From NCBI GenBank assembly GCA_964633845.1, contig CAZWLA010000051.1, forward strand, positions 1 through 7,955: a stretch of DNA of 7,955 nt, read 5' to 3'. The position numbers and the translations under genes were made by a program. Under the pieces are notes generated by a model. It was not told the DNA's origin, did no database searches, and worked only from the letters and a program-made list of their open reading frames with translations. Within the stretch, counting starts at the first letter, position 1. Every line of letters begins with the position of its first letter. Shown piece after piece: positions 1 to 6,018 of the stretch. This stretch comes from JADHTT01 sp964633845 (lineage in GTDB: Bacteria > Campylobacterota > Campylobacteria > Campylobacterales > Arcobacteraceae).

Positions 1-1024
1 CACAATCACTACAAACTTGATATTTAAAATTTGCTCTTGTAGGTAAAAATATAATCACTTGTTTTTTATTCTCTAGTGTATTAGATATCTTATCAAGTAC
101 TTTTTCATTTAACTGTAGTTCTGAATTATAAAAAGTTATATTATTCTTTTTTGAATTAAAATATTTTTGCTTTAGTCTAAAATATGGTACTTTTACAAAA
201 GAGCTTATAGATGGTGTCGCACTTCCAAGTATCACTTGTATGCTATACTTACTACCAAGATATAGACTTAAATCTTTTGCATTATATCTTGGTTTACTAT
301 CACTTTTATAAGAGCTATCATGCTCCTCATCCACTACAATAAGACCTAGCTGCTTAAATGGTAAAAATAGTGCTGATCTAGCACCTGCTACTATTTTAAT
401 ACTACCATCTAGTATACCTTCTAAAATAGTTTCTTTTTTCTTTTTTGTTATTTTACTATGCCAAAGTGCAATAGTCTTGCCAAATACTTTTTCTAATCTT
501 TTTTGCATTTGTGGTGTTAGTGATATCTCTGGCATTAAAAGAACTACTTGATTACCTTGATCAATATGTTTAACCATAGAGTGAATATAAATTTCAGTTT
601 TACCACTACCTGTATCACCAAACAATAGTGAACTATTATGTTCAAGTGTAAAGTTATAAGCATCTTTCTGCACACTAGATAATTCTATATCGCTTTTGTA
701 GATTGGTGCGATAGTATTATATTTAATATCATTTCTAAATGGATGATATAAGCTTAATGCCTCACCAATACTACATACATAATATTGACTAATAAATTTA
801 GCAGTTTCCAGCATATTATTGTCATAAGAAGAATTATAGATCTCATCAATATCTCTACACTTAAAATCAGGTATCTTAACTTTATTTATAACGACAGCGT
901 CACTACTTAATTTTCTACCTCTAAGTGGTACTGATACTTTTGTACCAATATCAATATCATGTAATGATTGGTAAGTCAAAAGTCCTAAAGGAGATTTAAG
1001 GAGTGATACTTCGTAAAAAGTCAT
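1..1024 (-). CDS. priA: Primosomal replication-restart helicase PriA, N-terminal part (3' end outside window)
   Basis: PriA is a DExH superfamily 2 helicase that recognises stalled forks and reloads the replicative helicase in the cytoplasm. Reading from the ATG at 1024-1022, 341 codons are visible. Residues 136-143 form Walker A (GDTGSGKT, in the PriA-typical context ending TEIY), 232-235 the DEEH box, 268-270 the SAT motif, and the visible part stops inside the first zinc-binding pair (C338, C341, VCSDC). Walker A lies about 90 residues closer to the N-terminus than in E. coli PriA (from memory about residue 224), so the DNA-binding region before the helicase core is short and the winged-helix domain is probably absent; short PriA proteins are known in Campylobacterota. 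The ATG overlaps the stop of the upstream pseudopilin gene by 4 bp (ATGA), which implies translational coupling. Identity is firm; only the C-terminal half is unseen. Confidence 0.97.
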   Translation of the reverse strand, partial: MTFYEVSLLKSPLGLLTYQSLHDIDIGTKVSVPLRGRKLSSDAVVINKVKIPDFKCRDIDEIYNSSYDNNMLETAKFISQYYVCSIGEALSLYHPFRNDIKYNTIAPIYKSDIELSSVQKDAYNFTLEHNSSLLFGDTGSGKTEIYIHSMVKHIDQGNQVVLLMPEISLTPQMQKRLEKVFGKTIALWHSKITKKKKETILEGILDGSIKIVAGARSALFLPFKQLGLIVVDEEHDSSYKSDSKPRYNAKDLSLYLGSKYSIQVILGSATPSISSFVKVPYFRLKQKYFNSKKNNITFYNSELQLNEKVLDKISNTLENKKQVIIFLPTRANFKYQVCSDC

Positions 1025-1413
1025 CTAGTAATATCCTCACAGTATTCCTGTGCCTTATGTAAGCAATCAAATTTACCAGCTAAATATTCATACTTAAACT
1101 CAACAGTATTATCAATATCAATTTTTATATCATATATTGAATCAGACTTTTTAATAAAATAATCAATATTTAAACTATTTATAATAGTATCCAGATTTGA
1201 AGGATAAGATGCAGTAGTATTTTTCAGTAATATATCACTTCTGTATTCGTGAATATGTAATCTTATAAGTAAAATATCACCTCGTATTTTAATAATATTT
1301 GTAGTCTTAAAATAATCATAATATTTTGATACAGCAATTGATGAGATAATAGCTAATATTAAAATTGTAAATATTAGTTCAAGTAGTGTAAATGATCTTC
1401 TACTATGATTCAT
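1021..1413 (-). CDS. Pseudopilin-like protein with class III (prepilin) signal, possibly CtsT-like competence protein
   Basis: This 130-residue protein starts with a short basic leader and a prepilin peptidase motif, RRS|FTLLELIFTILILAII, with the conserved Glu at position +5 of the mature protein and a single hydrophobic helix over residues 8-28. The residue before the cut is Ser rather than the usual Gly. The remaining ~100 residues would be periplasmic, with two Cys (117 and 123) near the C-terminus that could pair. Such minor pseudopilins build a short pilus for type II secretion or DNA uptake. In Campylobacter jejuni a pseudopilin-like gene of this size, ctsT, is needed for natural transformation; assignment to that gene is an inference from size and type only. 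No other pilus gene is in the window. The start overlaps the upstream small gene by 11 bp and the stop overlaps priA by 4 bp, so it is translated as part of the operon; no clear Shine-Dalgarno is visible. Confidence 0.9.
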   Translation of the reverse strand: MNHSRRSFTLLELIFTILILAIISSIAVSKYYDYFKTTNIIKIRGDILLIRLHIHEYRSDILLKNTTASYPSNLDTIINSLNIDYFIKKSDSIYDIKIDIDNTVEFKYEYLAGKFDCLHKAQEYCEDITR

Positions 1414-1636
1414 TTAATTTATTTAATAGCTGCTCTAATTCATGATTATATTTTACAAGCTGATGAGATTGTTTAATATATGCAGCTAACAATTCTTTTG
1501 TATTTATATTTCTTTGAGTAGGTACAAACTTAGTAAGCTCATCTTTAAAAGTGTCATTTATATCTGGACCTATATTTACCGTATAGGCTTCATTGTTTAT
1601 ATAAAATGTAATTTTTTTATCTTCCATCAATTTCAT
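1403..1636 (-). CDS. Small conserved-looking hypothetical protein, 77 aa
   Basis: I do not recognise this protein with confidence. It opens with a predicted beta-hairpin (ITFYINNEAYTVNI), then a polar stretch, then a long C-terminal helix with heptad-like spacing of hydrophobic residues (from about residue 46, KELLAAYIKQSHQLVKYNHE). A short beta unit followed by a dimerising helix is the general plan of ZapA-type cell-division proteins, but the similarity is one of architecture only and may be coincidental. Two starts are possible: ATG at 1636 (20-bp overlap with the upstream gene) or ATG three codons later at 1627 (11-bp overlap, like the next junction). Neither has a convincing ribosome-binding site. 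The strict packing between helicase, coiled-coil and pseudopilin genes argues that it is real. Confidence 0.75.
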   Translation of the reverse strand: MKLMEDKKITFYINNEAYTVNIGPDINDTFKDELTKFVPTQRNINTKELLAAYIKQSHQLVKYNHELEQLLNKLNES

Positions 1637-1895
1637 CCATAATATCAGATATATCTATATCAAGTTCAAGATCGTCTTCGAAGGACGTGCCCTCATCAAA
1701 TATCTCTTCATCTTTTAAATCTATAGTTTTAGTAGTGATAGATGAAAGTGTTTCATCTATACTTAAAAGCATATCTTCACTTCTTTTAAGTAGTGCATCA
1801 TTAGTTGATCTTAATGATACAATTTCACCCTTTAAGTGAGTGTTTTCTTCTATTAAACTATTGATTTTAGAATTTAACTCTTCAAATATCTTCAT
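1617..1895 (-). CDS. Small acidic coiled-coil protein, 92 aa, unknown function
   Basis: Residues 1-50 form one long predicted helix with regular hydrophobic spacing (IFEELNSKINSLIEENTHLK onward), consistent with a coiled-coil dimer. Residues 60-92 are strongly acidic (runs such as EDDLELDIDISDIMDEID) and probably disordered or partner-binding. There is no signal peptide or membrane segment, so it should be cytoplasmic. The size and the N-terminal coil recall ZapB-like proteins, but no diagnostic motif allows that name. It follows the helicase stop codon by 13 bp and overlaps the next gene by 11-20 bp. The start at ATG 1895 is the first in frame after the helicase; no strong Shine-Dalgarno precedes it. 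Confidence 0.78.
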   Translation of the reverse strand: MKIFEELNSKINSLIEENTHLKGEIVSLRSTNDALLKRSEDMLLSIDETLSSITTKTIDLKDEEIFDEGTSFEDDLELDIDISDIMDEIDGR

Positions 1896-1908
1896 ATTTA
1901 TATTTTAC

Positions 1909-3231
1909 CTAGCTTTTTCTAAAAACTCTATTTGCATCTCTTTTAGTAGTTTTCTTAGATCTTTTCTTACCAGAGTTTTCATCTTTTTTCTTTGGAGCTT
2001 TAAGTCCTAGTTTAGCACTAAGTGATTTTTTCTTTTGTTGTTTTTGTCTTGGCTGCCTATCTTTTAGTTCAAACTCCTCAAGTACTTCTCTTTTTATACT
2101 TAATTTTAAATTTCGCTCAACTTTTGTAAATTTGTTATATTCAGTAGTAGTAAGTATAGTAATAACAACACCCTCATTGTTTGCTCTACCTGTACGACCT
2201 ACTCTATGTGTAAATTCATCTGTCTCTTCGGGTAGATTATAATTTATCACAAGAGGTAGTTCTTTTATATCTATACCTCGTCCTGCTACATCAGTTGCTA
2301 CTAGCACTTGAGCTTTTTTCGCTCTAAAGTGCTTGATGTTTTGTGTTCTTTGTTTATATTCAATATCTCCATGAAGCCCAACAGCTTTAATACCTCTTTT
2401 TTGTAAATAATTAGTCACATCATCAGCAGTTTCTTTCATATTTACAAATACTAATACTTGATCAAAACCTTCATTTTTAATAACATATGCTAAAAGCTCA
2501 TCTTTTCTTTTTTTATCAACTTTAATTGCTCGATGTTTAATTAAAGTTACGACATCTCTTCTCTCAGATACTGCTACTGAAACAGGGTCGTGTAAAAATT
2601 CTTTACCTAGTTTTTTAATATTTTGAGAGATAGTAGCTGAAAACATCATGATTTGTCGTTTAGCACTACAATGAGCAAAAATATATTCTATCTCTTCTAG
2701 AAACCCAAGTTCAAGCATTGTATCAGCTTCATCTAGAGCAATCATATTAACGCTAGATACATCAATAATATCCTCTTTGATCATATCCTTTAGTCTACCT
2801 GGAGTTGCCACAATGATATCAATACCAGTAGATAATTTACCTACTTGTGATCCTCTACTTATACCACCTTGAATCTTCGTATGCCTAACTTTTAAAAATT
2901 TTCCATATGAATCAAGTGCAACTGATATTTGATCTACAAGCTCTCTTGTAGGTACAACTATTAAACCTCTAAGCACTCTATTGTTAGGTTTTATCATTTT
3001 TGATATTCGTTCTAGCATTGGCAATACAAATGAAGCTGTTTTTCCTGTACCAGATTTTGATGCAGCAATTAGATCTATACCTTTGTTTGCAATAGGTATT
3101 ACTTTTCGTTGTATCTTTGTTGGATGCTCATAACCTTGAGCCTCTATAGCTTTAATAAGGTTTGAATTTAAGTTTAGTTTTGTAAAAGTATTTATAATAT
3201 ATTCCTTGTGTATATAGCTCATTCTAGCCAA
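1909..3231 (-). CDS. DEAD-box ATP-dependent RNA helicase (RhlE type)
   Basis: A complete two-domain DEAD-box helicase that remodels RNA duplexes, probably in ribosome assembly or mRNA turnover. Visible motifs in order: Q motif around F16-Q41 (FTKLNLNSNLIKAIE ... PTKIQ), motif I S58-T65 (SKSGTGKT, with Ser where Ala is usual), Ia PTREL 94-98, GG 122-123, Ib TPGRL 143-147, II DEAD 167-170, III SAT 198-200, IV around VFVN 261-264, V ATDVAGRGID 312-321, VI HRVGRTGR 342-349. The C-terminal tail (about 391-440) is very rich in Lys and Arg, as in many RhlE-like proteins, and should bind RNA. The longest frame begins with TTG at 3231; ATG at 3222 (codon 4) is an equally good or better start and leaves the palindrome at 3228-3247 outside the gene. 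Family members usually start just before the FTKL segment, so even the ATG gives a slightly long N-terminus. It is the first gene of the minus-strand operon. Confidence 0.96.
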   Translation of the reverse strand: MARMSYIHKEYIINTFTKLNLNSNLIKAIEAQGYEHPTKIQRKVIPIANKGIDLIAASKSGTGKTASFVLPMLERISKMIKPNNRVLRGLIVVPTRELVDQISVALDSYGKFLKVRHTKIQGGISRGSQVGKLSTGIDIIVATPGRLKDMIKEDIIDVSSVNMIALDEADTMLELGFLEEIEYIFAHCSAKRQIMMFSATISQNIKKLGKEFLHDPVSVAVSERRDVVTLIKHRAIKVDKKRKDELLAYVIKNEGFDQVLVFVNMKETADDVTNYLQKRGIKAVGLHGDIEYKQRTQNIKHFRAKKAQVLVATDVAGRGIDIKELPLVINYNLPEETDEFTHRVGRTGRANNEGVVITILTTTEYNKFTKVERNLKLSIKREVLEEFELKDRQPRQKQQKKKSLSAKLGLKAPKKKDENSGKKRSKKTTKRDANRVFRKS

Positions 3232-3247
3232 AATTAGCTTATTTTGG
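3228..3247. promoter_or_regulatory. 20-bp near-perfect palindrome between divergent operons (candidate operator)
   Basis: CCAAAATTAGCTTATTTTGG reads the same on both strands at 18 of 20 positions: arms CCAAAAT/ATTTTGG and centre AGCT, with only the symmetric T/T pair mismatched. It touches the -10 box of the plus-strand operon (3248-3253) and sits 6-25 bp upstream of the ATG of the helicase gene, so a bound dimeric regulator could control both directions. In the helicase transcript it would alternatively fold as a hairpin next to the start codon. The regulator is unknown and none is encoded in the window. Confidence 0.55.
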
Positions 3248-3253
3248 TATAAT
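3245..3253 (+). promoter_or_regulatory. Extended -10 promoter (TGGTATAAT) giving a probable leaderless transcript
   Basis: TGG TATAAT is a perfect extended -10 element, the main feature of sigma-70 promoters in Campylobacterota, which usually lack a clear -35 box. The -10 ends at 3253 and the first ATG of the plus-strand operon begins at 3260, so transcription starting 6-7 bases after the -10 would begin at or next to the A of the ATG. No ribosome-binding site is present. Confidence 0.7.
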
Positions 3254-3259
3254 TACAAA

Positions 3260-3664
3260 ATGACAACAAATATCAAAACACTACACTCACTTATATTTAG
3301 TTTATTAATTATAGCTATAGTATATTATATATATTTACCAAGCAATAAAATAGTACAAATTATATTAAATGAGTATATTATTATCATAATAAATATTTTG
3401 GCATTGCCAGCTTTATGGTATTTTAAAAATAAACTCCAAAATTTTCAAATAGTACAATATATACAAAATATTGATGAAGTACCATTGCAGTCGACATTGC
3501 TATTCTTAGTAATATTCCAAGTTGTTGATTTTTATTATGAAGGTGGATTTATTGGGATGATATCACTATGGTTTATGTATTTTGTATTTGCTACTTTAAT
3601 ATGGCAAATTACTCATATCATTAACTATTACAAAAATTACAAGTATTATGAACAATTTATTTAG
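3260..3664 (+). CDS. Small integral membrane protein, four predicted helices, unknown function
   Basis: A 134-residue, very hydrophobic protein with predicted membrane segments near residues 8-26, 35-54, 77-92 and 97-120 and a short tail rich in Tyr, Lys and Asn. No known motif or catalytic residue stands out. It is the first gene of the plus-strand operon, with the ATG placed right after the -10 box, and its 3' end overlaps the next gene by 17 bp. That overlap suggests coupled translation and perhaps a joint role with the membrane-anchored metallopeptidase that follows. I cannot assign a family. The gene is supported by its promoter, codon use and operon packing. Confidence 0.78.
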   Translation: MTTNIKTLHSLIFSLLIIAIVYYIYLPSNKIVQIILNEYIIIIINILALPALWYFKNKLQNFQIVQYIQNIDEVPLQSTLLFLVIFQVVDFYYEGGFIGMISLWFMYFVFATLIWQITHIINYYKNYKYYEQFI

Positions 3665-4139
3665 AATATTTACAGCTATAGTTGTAGTTTCAATCATTTT
3701 ACTTGCTATTATATATTATAACAACAGCAAATATACGGGAGACACTTTACCCTTAGATATTCAAACTAAGTTAAAACAAAAAGAATATCATATAAGGCAA
3801 CTAATAGTTCAAAAATATAATAGAAATATTAATGTACCGATAATAATATCAAATAAAATAGCAGATAATCTATTTGGTCTAGCCACTTATGATAAAGATG
3901 GTATTAAAATTATTTTAAATAAAAATAGATTTCAAGAAAGTAGTGAGTATATGATAGATTATGTATTGCCACATGAATATGCTCATGCTTTAATGTTTGT
4001 ATTTAGAGATTTTACCAAAGAAAATGGTGGTCACACTTTGAAGTGGCAAAAGATATGTCTAGATCTTGAGGGTAAAAAGTGTGATAGATTTGTACAGCAT
4101 AATGATATAATTTTAGGTAAATTGGACTTTTTGTATTAA
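3648..4139 (+). CDS. Membrane-anchored SprT-like zinc metallopeptidase
   Basis: Residues about 5-24 form one N-terminal membrane helix, and the rest is a soluble domain. That domain matches the SprT family: a strand-rich stretch (LATYDKDGIKIILN), then the zinc/catalytic motif HEYAH at 109-113 preceded by DYVLP (E. coli SprT has VVPHELAH), then the third ligand H129 in GGHTLKW and a final segment CLDLEGKKCDRF resembling SprT's end of the catalytic domain. The C-terminal zinc ribbon of E. coli SprT is missing, and C137/C145 are not arranged as a ribbon. Known SprT/Spartan proteases act in the cytoplasm or nucleus on DNA-bound proteins, so a membrane tether is unusual. If the N-terminus is inside, as for a signal anchor, the active site faces the periplasm; the flanking charges do not settle this. 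It overlaps the upstream membrane-protein gene by 17 bp and cca by 1 bp. Fold assignment is good; substrate is unknown. Confidence 0.85.
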   Translation: MNNLFRIFTAIVVVSIILLAIIYYNNSKYTGDTLPLDIQTKLKQKEYHIRQLIVQKYNRNINVPIIISNKIADNLFGLATYDKDGIKIILNKNRFQESSEYMIDYVLPHEYAHALMFVFRDFTKENGGHTLKWQKICLDLEGKKCDRFVQHNDIILGKLDFLY

Positions 4140-5338
4140 TGGAAAAGAAAATATATTTAGTCGGTGGAGCGGTAAGAGATAAGATTCTTAAAAAAAGTAA
4201 TTATGATAAAGACTATGTAGCCGTTGGATACACTAATGATGACTTTTTACATCTTAAACAAGTTGGAAAAGATTTTCCAGTATTTATCACTAAAGATGGT
4301 GATGAGTTAGCACTAGCAAGAGTTGAAAAAAAAGAATCATCAGGATACAATGGATTTAGTATCCAAACAAATAATATCACCTTAGAGCAGGATCTAAGCA
4401 GAAGAGATCTTACAATAAATAGTATAGCTTTTGATGAAGATACAAATACCATTATAGACCCATATAATGGTACACAAGACATAAAGAAAAAAATATTAAG
4501 ACATACTTCAGAAGCTTTTACAGAAGACCCATTAAGAGTACTTAGACTTGCAAGATTTAGAGCAAAATATGGGTATGAATGGAAAATATATAGAGATACA
4601 AAAGTTTTAATATATAGTATGAAGGATGAACTAAAACACTTGCAATCAGATAGAGTATATAAAGAGATAGTAAAAGTTTTAGAACTTCCAAATTCTCATA
4701 TATTTTTTGAAACACTATTTGAATTGGGTGTTCTTGAAGATATATTTCCATCAATACATCAATTAACAACACTCAAAGAAGGATCACCATATCACTTAGA
4801 ATCTACTGTATTTGAGCATACTATGCAAGTACTTCAAAACGTATCAAATGGATCAGTACTTCAAAAGCTAACAGCACTATATCATGATATAGCAAAACCA
4901 CTTTGCTATAGGACTGTAGGTGATAGCTCTGGACATGAAGATAGTAAGTTAGTAAAGCCATTAATAGATATGCAACTACCAAGCAAACTAACAAAAAAAA
5001 TGTTATTTTTAATTCAAAATCATATAAAAATATATATTTTATTTACAATGAAGCCATCCAAAATAGCTACATTTTTTGAAAGCTTTAGAAAAGATAGACA
5101 ACTTTTAATAGATCTTATTACTATAGCTAATGCAGATAATCAAGGTCGAATATGCTTAGAAGAGCTGCCACAAAACCTAAATGAAGAATTGATTCTTAAT
5201 ATATTTGATGACATTTCAAGCTATAGTCCAAAGCAATGGATAGATTCTTGCCAAAAAGATAATCTATCACCTGATGCAATTAAACAACATATACATAACT
5301 ATAATATTAGTATTGTTAAAAAGTATATAAAATTATAA
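4139..5338 (+). CDS. cca: CCA-adding tRNA nucleotidyltransferase with HD phosphohydrolase domain
   Basis: Adds or repairs the 3'-CCA end of tRNAs using CTP and ATP without a template. At 399 residues it is close to the E. coli enzyme (412) and aligns along its whole length. Seen in order: GGAVRD at 9-14, the metal-binding pair D23/D25 (DKDYVAVG), the RRDLTINSIA motif at 88-97, DPYNG 107-111, and the nucleotide-recognition segment EDPLRVLRLARF at 129-140. The C-terminal half carries an HD domain with H227, H249-D250 (YHDIAK), H266 and H295, so the 2',3'-cyclic phosphodiesterase/phosphatase activity known from E. coli is probably retained. The ATG shares its A with the upstream stop codon (TAATG), indicating coupling. 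The thioesterase gene follows after 10 bp. Confidence 0.97.
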   Translation: MEKKIYLVGGAVRDKILKKSNYDKDYVAVGYTNDDFLHLKQVGKDFPVFITKDGDELALARVEKKESSGYNGFSIQTNNITLEQDLSRRDLTINSIAFDEDTNTIIDPYNGTQDIKKKILRHTSEAFTEDPLRVLRLARFRAKYGYEWKIYRDTKVLIYSMKDELKHLQSDRVYKEIVKVLELPNSHIFFETLFELGVLEDIFPSIHQLTTLKEGSPYHLESTVFEHTMQVLQNVSNGSVLQKLTALYHDIAKPLCYRTVGDSSGHEDSKLVKPLIDMQLPSKLTKKMLFLIQNHIKIYILFTMKPSKIATFFESFRKDRQLLIDLITIANADNQGRICLEELPQNLNEELILNIFDDISSYSPKQWIDSCQKDNLSPDAIKQHIHNYNISIVKKYIKL

Positions 5339-5348
5339 GGAATTAATC

Positions 5349-5783
5349 ATGACAAGAACTTTAGCACTAAGAATTCAAGCATATCCAACAGATTTGAACC
5401 CTATGGGGACAGTTTTTGGTGGATGGATAATGTCTATGATGGATAGAGCTGCTTCTATAGCAGTTAATAATTTGATTAATACATCAGCTGTGACTATATC
5501 AGTAAGTGATCTTCACTTCATAGAGCCTATACAAAATGGTGATGTAGTTACAATATATACAACAATTACAAATGTAGGTAAAAGTTCTATATCAATTTTC
5601 GTTGAAGTAGAAGTTTTATGTAAAAAGCAATTTTGTAATACTGGATGCCAATCTATTGTGACTGATGGAGTATTTAAATTTGTAGCTATTGATAAAAATA
5701 GAAGACCAACTCCAGTAATAGAAAATCTTAGAAGTGAACCTACAGAAGAACTAAAAAAGTTAATTGAAAAAGCAGATGCTTAA
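5349..5783 (+). CDS. Acyl-CoA thioesterase, hotdog fold, YciA-like
   Basis: A 144-residue single-hotdog protein that hydrolyses acyl-CoA thioesters in the cytoplasm. The family signature is clear: TDLNPMGTVFGGWIMSMMD at 14-32 (YciA: GDIFGGWLMSQMD) with the catalytic-position Asp at 32, then VTISVSDLHFIEPIQNGDVV and FKFVAIDKNRRP near the C-terminus. A good Shine-Dalgarno (AAGGA, 5336-5340) lies 8 bases before the ATG and partly covers the cca stop codon, so it is the last gene of this operon. No classical terminator follows the stop. An out-of-frame ATG at 5776 inside its last codons opens a 20-codon frame that contains the left direct repeat (see findings). Confidence 0.94.
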   Translation: MTRTLALRIQAYPTDLNPMGTVFGGWIMSMMDRAASIAVNNLINTSAVTISVSDLHFIEPIQNGDVVTIYTTITNVGKSSISIFVEVEVLCKKQFCNTGCQSIVTDGVFKFVAIDKNRRPTPVIENLRSEPTEELKKLIEKADA

Positions 5784-5801
5784 AAAGGCACAACGTAAAC
5801 C
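5784..5801 (+). repeat. Left copy of an 18-bp direct repeat
   Basis: AAAGGCACAACGTAAACC. The same 18 bp occurs at 7815-7832 with one difference (A to G at position 16). A chance 17/18 match in 8 kb is unlikely. This copy lies directly after the thioesterase stop codon and begins 85 bp upstream of the ATG at 5869. Confidence 0.75.
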
Positions 5802-5828
5802 AAATTATATAAATTTCAAACATAATAT

Positions 5829-5839
5829 TATAATATAAT
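5829..5839 (+). promoter_or_regulatory. Candidate promoter: two overlapping TATAAT boxes
   Basis: TATAAT occurs at 5829-5834 and again at 5834-5839 in an A/T-only stretch, about 30-40 bp upstream of the signal-peptide ATG at 5869. A start around 5841-5846 would give a leader of about 25 bases containing the AAAGG ribosome-binding site at 5857-5861. The A/T background weakens the call. Confidence 0.5.
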
Positions 5840-5868
5840 ATATTTATCTAACAACAAAAGGTTATGTA

Positions 5869-6018
5869 ATGAAAAATATTTCTATTATTCTAATGACATT
5901 AATAAGTTTTACCACTTTATCAACTAGTGCTTACGCAGTAAATCAGAAAGATATGAAGTGTATTAAAAATTCAGTATGGATAGCAAATACAACTGGTCAG
6001 AAAAAAACTTTTATTTAA
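5869..6018 (+). CDS. Signal-peptide part of the exported cysteine-repeat protein, cut off by a frameshift
   Basis: Starts at ATG 5869 with a good ribosome-binding site (AAAGG, 7-base spacing) and encodes 49 residues before TAA at 6016-6018. Residues 1-23 are a clear Sec signal peptide: MKNISI, hydrophobic core, and cleavage after AYA at 21-23. The mature part (VNQKDMKCIKNSVW...) begins like the later modules of the downstream frame, with Lys-Cys at 30-31. Reading enters A7 (6001-6007) as CAG AAA AAA ACT; slipping back one base there continues into the long open frame with no further stop. This piece is therefore the true 5' end of the gene that continues to 7760, and not a separate small gene. 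It would supply the one Cys missing from an otherwise even set. Confidence 0.75.
   Translation: MKNISIILMTLISFTTLSTSAYAVNQKDMKCIKNSVWIANTTGQKKTFI

Noticed and set aside
3229..3231. TTG at 3231 as the certain start of the helicase
   Set aside because: It has no ribosome-binding site and lies inside the palindrome; ATG at 3222 is as good or better, so the TTG is kept only as the outer limit.
4213..4482. 89-codon open frame on the minus strand inside cca
   Set aside because: It is fully antisense to a region with strong CCA-adding enzyme motifs, has no ribosome-binding site and no recognisable protein character.
4557..4772. 71-codon hydrophobic open frame on the minus strand inside cca
   Set aside because: Antisense shadow of the well-conserved cca frame; hydrophobicity follows from the A/T-rich complement.
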